DNA from: Methanobacterium sp.
GTDB taxonomy: Archaea > Methanobacteriota > Methanobacteria > Methanobacteriales > Methanobacteriaceae
Assembly: GCA_003158115.1 (NCBI GenBank)
Contig: PMGM01000023.1
Span: 1 to 22,652 of the forward strand
Reading direction: 5' to 3'
DNA length: 22,652 bases
Shown here: one piece after another, positions 16,657 through 22,652 of the stretch
Numbering within the stretch: the first letter of the stretch is position 1
Layout: each line of letters begins with the position of its first letter
Translations under genes and position numbers: made by a program
Notes under the pieces: generated by a model
Told to the model about the DNA's origin: nothing
Seen by the model: only the letters and a program-made list of their open reading frames with translations
Database searches by the model: none

Positions 16657-18039
16657 TTAAAACTTTTTTATCTGGAAACTTTTAACTATCATATCAATAT
16701 CTTCATCAAAAAATTCGAAATTATCTGGAGCACTTGCAAACCATAAATAGAAAAGTAAGTCCTTCCTTTTAAAAACCACAATCATTATTTTGGTTACTGA
16801 TACGTCATGTGGGTTTTCCCCTATAATCATATAAGCATCCATTTTCCTGGCTTTAAATCCTACTTCTGATATAATTTTACTTTTCTGCATCAGAAATACA
16901 TTCTTCAGTATACCTGCAAATTCTTCAGGATCTATATCTTCCACATCATCTAATCGATTTATTGAGAAAAGCATCGAATTGTTGTCGATTCCGCCAGTTA
17001 TAACCTTTTTTTCGTCTGTTGTCTCAATTATTTCCCAAGAATTTGGATAATCAAAAGTAAATTCACCATTATCAAAATGTACAGTCCAAGATCCTTTACC
17101 TTTAGATTTAATTAAATCTAAAGCTTCTGTAGCTTTAAGTCTTACATATATATACTGATCATTGAGTGCTTTAATCAAGGGATCTACCGCTCTTTCATCC
17201 CCTATTCTTCCGAGAGCTTCAATAATACGTCCTCTAACATATTTATTTTGAGTTTTATCTCTGCTGTTTAGGGCACGTATTAATGGTTTAATAGCTCTTT
17301 CATCGCCAATTTTTCCAAGAACTTCAGCAGCTCTCCCCCTCATGTGCCAATCATCACTTTTAAATGCATTTAATAATGGTTTAACTGAAGGTTCTCCAAT
17401 TTTTCCCAATGCAATCAAAGATTTCCATCTTACATCACTGTCTTCATCGTTCAACGCATTTACAAGTGGATTAATTGCCCTCTCATCACATAGTTTTCCC
17501 AATGCTACAGCAGCATATTTTCTTACATGCCAATCTTTATCGTTTAAAGCTTTTATAAGGGGATCAAACGCCCCTTTATCACCTATATTTCCCAAAGCAT
17601 TGGAAGCATTCCTTCGTACGCCCCAACTTGGGTCATTGAGGGATTCTATAAGTGGTTCTACAGCTGAATGATCTCCAATTTTTCCAAGGGAAGCAGCAGC
17701 TTTCCACCTTACTTCTTCATCCGAGTCTTCATACAATGTCTGAATTAAAGGTTTAACAGCCCTTTTATCCCCTATTCTTCCAAGTGCATCAGCTGCGCTT
17801 TCTCTTACAGCAATTAAAACTGTATAATCATCTTCCCAACTCTCATATTTAAGTGCATGAATGAGGGAATCTACTGCACTCTCATCACCAACATTTATCA
17901 GTGATCTGGCAGCATCCTTCCTTATAAGATAATCTTCATTTTCAAGGGCTTGGATTAACCCTTTAATATCTTTTTTTTCTTCCAGATCATCAATATCAGG
18001 TTTAAATTCTTCTTCAAGCGAATCCACTGTATTACACAT
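16657..18039 (-). CDS. HEAT-repeat protein with a C-terminal PsbP-like domain
   Basis: This 460-residue protein has no signal peptide or membrane segment. Residues about 20-310 are nine HEAT repeats (PBS-lyase type) of roughly 31 residues, each close to AVxPLIxALNDxDxxVRxxAAxALGKIGD-like spacing, forming a solenoid for protein binding. Repeats 2 and 8 carry short insertions. Residues about 315-460 form a separate domain starting WTVHFDNGEFTFDYPNSWEI, with the YPxSW signature seen in PsbP/DUF1795-type domains and an alternating beta pattern. Partner and role are unknown. The ATG at 18039 has only AAGG directly before it; GTG 18027, with AGGATG upstream of it, is an alternative start. Confidence 0.82.
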   Translation of the reverse strand: MCNTVDSLEEEFKPDIDDLEEKKDIKGLIQALENEDYLIRKDAARSLINVGDESAVDSLIHALKYESWEDDYTVLIAVRESAADALGRIGDKRAVKPLIQTLYEDSDEEVRWKAAASLGKIGDHSAVEPLIESLNDPSWGVRRNASNALGNIGDKGAFDPLIKALNDKDWHVRKYAAVALGKLCDERAINPLVNALNDEDSDVRWKSLIALGKIGEPSVKPLLNAFKSDDWHMRGRAAEVLGKIGDERAIKPLIRALNSRDKTQNKYVRGRIIEALGRIGDERAVDPLIKALNDQYIYVRLKATEALDLIKSKGKGSWTVHFDNGEFTFDYPNSWEIIETTDEKKVITGGIDNNSMLFSINRLDDVEDIDPEEFAGILKNVFLMQKSKIISEVGFKARKMDAYMIIGENPHDVSVTKIMIVVFKRKDLLFYLWFASAPDNFEFFDEDIDMIVKSFQIKKF

Positions 18040-18180
18040 CCTTAAAATATAACATTAAAATGATAATAATTTATAAACAATTAATATTTTAATTTTTATG
18101 GATAAATAATTTAGGATTTCCTAGAAAATCTTTCATAAGATAATTTTATACTATAATTTTTAATTTGGTGTTATTATAAT

Positions 18181-19338
18181 TCATAATATCTCGGTTAGAA
18201 TTTTCATCAAGTTGGGATGTTTCCCAACAAATTTTAGTACAGATATTTTGGATATTGCCTCTATGTCTTGTGTCTCTATAAACTCAGCTAGTGCATTCAT
18301 ATCTTTATCGTTAAGTTTATCGGCCATCTTCCTATATTTAACGGAATTGTCTAAGGTTTTCCCTATATCTTGTCTCCATTTACTCTCATAATTTTTTAAA
18401 AATTGTGCGGAACTGTCCTCCATTTTCACAGATTCTGCTGCTACTTCTCCAGCAATCCTTGCACAAGATATTGTTGTATGAATTCCTCCACCAGTTATGG
18501 GGTCAACCTGCCCGGCTGCGTCTCCAACAACTAAAAATCCATCTGTGTATGTCTTCTCAATGGGTCCTGAAACAGGTACTCCTCCTATATTCAGTTCTAC
18601 AGGGGTTGCATCTAATTTTGATACATATCTGTTTAGATAGTCAATTGCATTATCAACTGTACCACGGATTCCCAACCCTACATTTGCAACTCCATCACCC
18701 TTGGGGAATATCCATAGATATCCTTTTGGAGCAATTTTGCTTCCGAAGTAAAATTCAAGATATTCTGGGTCGACATCTATACCTACAAGTTCGTACTGTG
18801 CACACGAAGCTATATTTTTTGGGTCTCTATATGCTTCAATACCTGCATATCGTGCCATATTAGATTCAACACCATCTGCACCTATCACAACATCGGAATG
18901 TATTTCGATGGTTTTTCCCAAATGTTTTGCAACTACTCCACAGACTTTGTGATCTTTAATAATAAGATCTTTGACACTAGTTTTAAGCATTATATCAGTG
19001 CCAGCTTTTGCTGATTCAATTGCAAGTTCTTTATCAAAGATTTTCCTGTCAATAATAAGTCCCTGGGCTATTCCACCTTCATAAGAGATTCTTCTACCGT
19101 CTGGTGCGTGGATATGTGCACCTTTAACTCTTGTTCGAACATATCTTTCTGATGGTTCAATCTCAAGGGTTTCAAATGCACCGTAAGTCACACCCTCCGC
19201 ACACTGTACAGGACTTCCTATTTCCTGTCGTTTTTCAATCATTAGAACGTCGACATCTGACTTTGAGGCGAATAATGAGGCAGTAGATCCTCCTATTCGG
19301 CCACCTACAACTATAACATCGTATTTCAATTTTTTCAT
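18181..19338 (-). CDS. Geranylgeranyl reductase family flavoprotein (archaeal lipid saturation)
   Basis: This 385-residue FAD enzyme reduces the geranylgeranyl double bonds of archaeal ether lipids at the membrane surface. The FAD-binding dinucleotide motif is VVGGRIGGSTAS (10-21). GSPVQCAEG (41-49) follows, then KGYLWIFPKG in the middle and VVGDAAGQVDPITGGGI in the second FAD contact. These are the recognised elements of digeranylgeranylglycerophospholipid reductases. The gene begins 4 bp after the ferredoxin stop, so both are made together. Methanosarcina uses a small ferredoxin encoded next to its reductase as electron donor, which fits this pair. Related reductases acting on other isoprenoids cannot be excluded. 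Confidence 0.88.
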   Translation of the reverse strand: MKKLKYDVIVVGGRIGGSTASLFASKSDVDVLMIEKRQEIGSPVQCAEGVTYGAFETLEIEPSERYVRTRVKGAHIHAPDGRRISYEGGIAQGLIIDRKIFDKELAIESAKAGTDIMLKTSVKDLIIKDHKVCGVVAKHLGKTIEIHSDVVIGADGVESNMARYAGIEAYRDPKNIASCAQYELVGIDVDPEYLEFYFGSKIAPKGYLWIFPKGDGVANVGLGIRGTVDNAIDYLNRYVSKLDATPVELNIGGVPVSGPIEKTYTDGFLVVGDAAGQVDPITGGGIHTTISCARIAGEVAAESVKMEDSSAQFLKNYESKWRQDIGKTLDNSVKYRKMADKLNDKDMNALAEFIETQDIEAISKISVLKFVGKHPNLMKILTEIL

Positions 19339-19342
19339 TATC

Positions 19343-19510
19343 TTAACCCTCGGGGTTCAGTGCTCCAAGTGGACATACAATTGCGCAGTTTCCACATTCT
19401 GTGCATCTGTCCTTAATAATCAAACCATTCTCTTCTAGTTCAATAACATTTTCCGGGCACACGCATACACAAGTGCCACAGTATCCGCAGTTTTCTTGTA
19501 TAATATCCAT
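19343..19510 (-). CDS. 2x[4Fe-4S] ferredoxin, probable donor to the geranylgeranyl reductase
   Basis: The 55-residue product has two complete cluster motifs: C8-x2-C11-x2-C14-x3-C18-P and C36-x2-C39-x2-C42-x3-C46-P. C16 is an extra cysteine. The ATG at 19510 follows a GGTGATTTA ribosome binding site; the ATG further upstream in frame lies in poor context. It is the first gene of a two-gene operon with the reductase, and its low-potential clusters would pass electrons to the reductase FAD. Confidence 0.92.
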   Translation of the reverse strand: MDIIQENCGYCGTCVCVCPENVIELEENGLIIKDRCTECGNCAIVCPLGALNPEG

Positions 19511-19788
19511 TAAATCACCATTTATAAAAAACAATATAACAAATGATATTACATGAGATTCCTTATATATCTTACGAAATATCTTAAATTTTCTTCTAAG
19601 ATTTTTTAAGTGTATTTAATATATTTAAGCCCTATAATTACCGGTTAAATCAGTTTTTATATCGATAAAATACATTTGTATTTATTTAAAATCTATATTT
19701 ATTACCTTTTAACATAAAGTTTAGATTTAATCTCTGATTTTATGGTTGGGCTGATATGAAATGATTTACCTCTGATGAAACCGTTAAC

Positions 19789-19798
19789 TTAATATATG
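19789..19798 (+). promoter_or_regulatory. TATA box for tRNA-Leu(TAA)
   Basis: TTAATATATG is centred about 29 bp before the first base of the tRNA, the usual archaeal spacing with almost no leader. The 287 bp before the tRNA (19535-19821) otherwise contain AT-rich DNA with no open frame I can support. Confidence 0.5.
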
Positions 19799-19821
19799 AT
19801 GTAAACTAACTTCGATTGTAT

Positions 19822-19905
19822 GCAGGGGTGCCCGAGCTGGCCAAAGGGGGTGGACTTAAGATCCTCTGGCGTAGGCCTACGTGGGTTCGAATCCCATCCC
19901 CTGCA
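19822..19905 (+). tRNA. tRNA-Leu (anticodon TAA)
   Basis: The acceptor GCAGGGG/CCCCTGC is identical to that of the CAG isoacceptor at 11313. The anticodon loop CTTAAGA gives TAA for UUA/UUG codons. A long variable arm (GGCGTAGGCCTACG region) and GGGTTCGAATCCC T arm are present. The anticodon stem GTGGA/TCCTC has a U-U mismatch at the second pair (28-42). CCA is not encoded. Confidence 0.95.
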
Positions 19906-19950
19906 CTTTTATATCCAATTTTGTAATCTTTTAGATAGTAAAATTTTAAA

Positions 19951-19966
19951 AACAGACTAATCTGTT
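19951..19966 (+). repeat. Short inverted repeat before tRNA-Thr
   Basis: AACAGA-CTAA-TCTGTT is a perfect 6-bp stem with a 4-base loop, 10 bp before the mature 5' end of tRNA-Thr. It could be a leader hairpin or a stop signal for the upstream tRNA transcript. Confidence 0.3.
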
Positions 19967-19976
19967 ATTTAAAAAT

Positions 19977-20048
19977 GCCTCAGTGGCTCAGGGGTAGAGC
20001 GATGCCTTGGTAAGGCATAGGCCGGGGGTTCAAATCCCCCCTGAGGCT
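19977..20048 (+). tRNA. tRNA-Thr (anticodon GGT)
   Basis: The 72-nt cloverleaf has acceptor GCCTCAG/CTGAGGC, D arm GCTCAGGGGTAGAGC, anticodon stem ATGCC/GGCAT around TTGGTAA (anticodon GGT, reading ACC/ACU) and T arm GGGGGTTCAAATCCCCC. The discriminator base is T, as is common in archaeal threonine tRNA. CCA is not encoded. Confidence 0.95.
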
Positions 20049-20118
20049 TAAATTTTAATATTTTTTTCAATATTCAAGAGTTAATCATACTGATTACTTA
20101 AGTTTTAAAGGTGATTCA

Positions 20119-20919
20119 ATGATTAAAAAGATAATTCAAGTTTCAGATATTCATTTCGGTGAAAAAACATTTTCTAATGACCTTAAAAATAATTTACTAA
20201 AGCAGGTTGCTAATGAAAATCCAGATCTGATTGTATTATCTGGAGATCTTACTACTCATGGCTACGTTAATGAATACAATGATGCAGCCAATTTTGTTGA
20301 TGAATTAAAATCAATAACTGACACTCATGTGATTCCAGGTAATCATGATGCAAGAAATGTTGGAATGCTCCACTTCCAGAAATTGATTGGTGAGCGTAAA
20401 TTTTTACACATGGATAGAGATGGTGGATTTGCAGTAATAGGACTTGATTCTTCACAGCCTGATTTAAATGATGGCCAGATAGGTATAGACCAGATGGAAT
20501 GGTTAAAGGTAAAGTTGGAAAAAATACCTACTGATATATGTAAAATAGTCACTTTTCATCATCATTTACTACCAATTCCTCAAGCTGGAAGAGAAAGAAA
20601 TATCTTACTGGATTCGGGTGATCTTTTGAGGGTTTTCATAGATTATGGTGTGGATTTTGTTTTAAACGGCCATAAACACGTACCCAATGTTTGGATGATC
20701 GAAAAGATGGTCACTATAAATTCAGGGACTGCAACAACCCTAAAACTCAGAGGAAACACCTATCCTTCGTATAATGAATTGGTGATAGATGATTGTGGTA
20801 TTTTTGTAAACTTGATAAATACTAAAACTGGATATAAGAAGGAAATGGCTAACTACTCTGTAGCAGTAAACGGAAATGATTATGACATATGTGTATGCAA
20901 TAATAATTCACATTTATAA
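20119..20919 (+). CDS. Calcineurin-like metallophosphoesterase (CpdA-like)
   Basis: This 266-residue cytoplasmic phosphoesterase has the full two-metal motif set: D10-x-H12 (SDIHFGE), G42-D43 (LSGDLTTHG), G74-N75-H76-D77 (IPGNHD), H147-H149 (FHHH) and G184-H185-K186-H187 (NGHKH). The layout resembles class III cyclic nucleotide phosphodiesterases, but archaeal members may act on other phosphodiesters, so the substrate is open. GGTGATTCA directly before the ATG is a strong ribosome binding site. It stands alone after the two tRNA genes. The 216 bp after it are AT-rich with no supported gene. Confidence 0.9.
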   Translation: MIKKIIQVSDIHFGEKTFSNDLKNNLLKQVANENPDLIVLSGDLTTHGYVNEYNDAANFVDELKSITDTHVIPGNHDARNVGMLHFQKLIGERKFLHMDRDGGFAVIGLDSSQPDLNDGQIGIDQMEWLKVKLEKIPTDICKIVTFHHHLLPIPQAGRERNILLDSGDLLRVFIDYGVDFVLNGHKHVPNVWMIEKMVTINSGTATTLKLRGNTYPSYNELVIDDCGIFVNLINTKTGYKKEMANYSVAVNGNDYDICVCNNNSHL

Positions 20920-21135
20920 ATCAGAATAACTACTTATAACAATATATATTAATTTTTCCAATATTAATTTCTATAAATATTATTTTATTAATTATATATT
21001 TTTAGTTAAATTATTTATTACACAGTAAATTATTTATGAGTATATAATTTAATCAATTAAAATTACATATTAAAAATAGTAATAAAATTTTCAGAAAAAA
21101 CAATAATTAAAGATAATAAATTTAAGTGATAAAAC

Positions 21136-21864
21136 ATGTCAAAATCATTGGACGTTATAATGGCCGGAATCATAGCAGGAATAGTAACCTATGCTACTCA
21201 TATACTCGGAATTAGTGGAACGGTTATAGGATCTGTTGCAGCAGCAATACTCTATCAATTAATGTCTCATTTGTCTGAAAATCCTCTTAAAGGTATTAAA
21301 CCACAGAATGTTGAGGCTAGATTAGTTTACATATTTCCACTTTTATTGATAGTGGGTATTGAAATATTATTCATATTGGCCAAACTATATCTAAAACCAG
21401 GTAATTTCTTTTACACACTCGAAAATGCAACTGGTTATAATTTATTCAGTTCAATTGGTGTGGGACTTATTATAATGGGAATTTACCCTATAATCCTATC
21501 AGAAAATATTAAAAAGGTTTATGGTTATATAATAACAATAGTGGGAGTTATAGTACTTCTTGGAGGTTTCGCAGACTTCAAATCTCCTATAACTGACTTA
21601 TATTCGTTTATATATGCTGAAACAGGAATATTGATTTCATTAATGGTAATAGCTGCACTAAGCTATGTAATAATTGCTATCATAAATGAATCAATTAAAA
21701 TTATTAATAATAAGAATAAAAGAGATATTGAGAATTACGAAAAGATTAGCGAACAAAGACCTAAATATGGGGAAAAAATTGATCATTGGTTAGATAAAAA
21801 GGATGACAATATAAATGATTCTAACCTGAATGATGATACTAAAAATGATCATGATATGAGGTAA
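21136..21864 (+). CDS. Multi-pass membrane protein of unknown function, upstream of phoU-like gene
   Basis: I do not recognise a named family for this 242-residue protein. Hydrophobic segments lie at about residues 8-42 (probably two short helices), 61-82, 101-120, 127-148 and 166-187, giving five or six helices. A long charged C-terminal tail (about 190-242) is rich in Asn, Asp and Lys and is probably cytoplasmic. AAGTGATAAAAC precedes the ATG. The next gene, an HTH-PhoU protein, begins 8 bp after the stop with its ribosome binding site overlapping this gene's end, so the two are co-translated. A link to phosphate uptake or its control is inferred only from that neighbour. Confidence 0.7.
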   Translation: MSKSLDVIMAGIIAGIVTYATHILGISGTVIGSVAAAILYQLMSHLSENPLKGIKPQNVEARLVYIFPLLLIVGIEILFILAKLYLKPGNFFYTLENATGYNLFSSIGVGLIIMGIYPIILSENIKKVYGYIITIVGVIVLLGGFADFKSPITDLYSFIYAETGILISLMVIAALSYVIIAIINESIKIINNKNKRDIENYEKISEQRPKYGEKIDHWLDKKDDNINDSNLNDDTKNDHDMR

Positions 21865-21871
21865 TGGATAC

Positions 21872-22652
21872 ATGAAAAGATCTAACAGCACTTTAAAGGC
21901 AATATTGGATGTTATACTACATGATAATCCTTCAACACAGGATGAAATTGCTGAAAAGCTTGGATTAACTAGAAGATATGTAACAAAACTGTTACAACCT
22001 CTCGTTAAACGTGGTGTTGTAAGAAGAGCATATATTCTAGATTTAAAAAAGTTTGATGAATTTTCAGAGATGTTCGATGAAGAAAAAACTTCAAGGGAAT
22101 ATGCAGGAACTTATCTTATTAAAGATATGCTTAAAAACATGGTTGAGCATGTATTCAAACAATTTGACATGTCATTCGAGTCATTTGTAAATTACAATGA
22201 TGAAATGGCAAATAAAGCCCTAGAAATGGATTATATTAGTAATAACATGCATGAAAAGATTAGATCTTCAGTTGATACGGTTATATCAATTAATCCATAC
22301 TCAGAATTCAGTAAAACTATGGTATTTAGCGAAGTTGCCTATGATCTTGAACGTATAGCGGACCATACCTGCCTTATTGCAAATTTTGTTTTAAATGGTT
22401 GTCACCAAGTTGATCCTGAGATGCTTGAAGTAATTAATTCCATGTTTACAACATCTCGCAAAATGGTAAAATATTCTATGCAAGGATTTTTAAATGAAGA
22501 GCTTGATCTCAAGGATAAAGTCATGGATTACGAAGAAAAGATTCATAAGCTGCAGAAGAAGGCACTTAATAAAATTGCAATTCATATGGCCGAGGATGAA
22601 GTTATGGACAAGGATCGTTCAACCTATTATCTGACCTTGTCACGAGTTATCA
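21872..22652 (+). CDS. phoU: PhoU-domain regulator with N-terminal winged helix (partial, 3' end outside)
   Basis: The 260 visible codons begin MKRSNSTLKAILDVILHDNP. Residues about 8-60 are a winged helix-turn-helix (TQDEIAEKLGLTRRYVTKLL, then VVRRAYI). From about 75 a helical PhoU domain follows, with the metal-binding signature DLERIADHTCLI near residue 160 and the start of a second PhoU repeat (DYEEKIHKLQKKA, about 220 on). PhoU proteins dampen phosphate uptake and signalling; the fused HTH suggests direct DNA binding. ATG 21872 follows GAGGTAATGGATAC, which overlaps the stop of the membrane protein gene. The open frame continues past the window edge. Confidence 0.88.
   Translation, partial: MKRSNSTLKAILDVILHDNPSTQDEIAEKLGLTRRYVTKLLQPLVKRGVVRRAYILDLKKFDEFSEMFDEEKTSREYAGTYLIKDMLKNMVEHVFKQFDMSFESFVNYNDEMANKALEMDYISNNMHEKIRSSVDTVISINPYSEFSKTMVFSEVAYDLERIADHTCLIANFVLNGCHQVDPEMLEVINSMFTTSRKMVKYSMQGFLNEELDLKDKVMDYEEKIHKLQKKALNKIAIHMAEDEVMDKDRSTYYLTLSRVI

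Overview
The window looks like chromosomal DNA of a mesophilic, AT-rich methanogen, most likely Methanobacterium or a close relative (Methanobacteriales). The evidence is a methanogenesis-marker YcaO protein, a methanofuran-pathway kinase (MfnE-like), archaeal aEF-1beta and Pth2, a geranylgeranyl reductase paired with a 2x[4Fe-4S] ferredoxin, archaeal Tad/type IV-like pilus ATPase and membrane proteins, TATA-type promoters, GGTGAT/GGAGG ribosome binding sites and tRNA genes without an encoded CCA. Genus-level placement is inference.

Layout. 1-1000 (minus): the first codons of a probable class III pilin and a TadC-like pilus membrane protein. 1.1-2.6 kb (minus): an Xaa-Pro peptidase and a HIT-family protein. 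2.8-5.8 kb (plus): an iron-type alcohol dehydrogenase overlapping a soluble PAS histidine kinase, then an M50 membrane metalloprotease. 5.9-8.8 kb (plus): housekeeping and methanogen-specific genes (YcaO, Pth2, MfnE, a zinc-ribbon protein, aEF-1beta). 8.8-12.0 kb: a disturbed accessory zone holding both ends of a broken TctA/DUF112-type permease gene, a 51-bp direct repeat bracketing about 2.2 kb of unrecognised membrane-protein genes, a headless ribbon-helix-helix gene and tRNA-Leu(CAG). 12.0-16.5 kb: a SAM methyltransferase-like gene divergent from a pilus ATPase-membrane protein operon, which converges on an ogt gene. 16.6-19.5 kb (minus): a HEAT-repeat protein with a PsbP-like tail, and ferredoxin-geranylgeranyl reductase. 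19.8-22.65 kb (plus): tRNA-Leu(TAA), tRNA-Thr(GGT), a metallophosphoesterase, a multi-pass membrane protein and an HTH-PhoU protein cut by the window end.

How the genes work together. The ATPase (13055-14680), the TadB-like protein (14771-15907), the TadC-like protein (48-983) and the edge pilin would together form one envelope pilus or secretion machine, split over two loci 12 kb apart. Ferredoxin and geranylgeranyl reductase would supply electrons and catalysis for saturating archaeal lipids. Pth2, MfnE, the zinc ribbon and aEF-1beta form a tight cluster serving translation and cofactor synthesis.

The part most worth a second look is 8.8-12.0 kb. A membrane permease gene has lost its start codon, its middle and one reading frame, and its two ends now flank a repeat-bounded insert and a tRNA gene. 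I did not find a clear new defence or mobile system; the unrecognised genes between the repeats are the best candidates for something undescribed.
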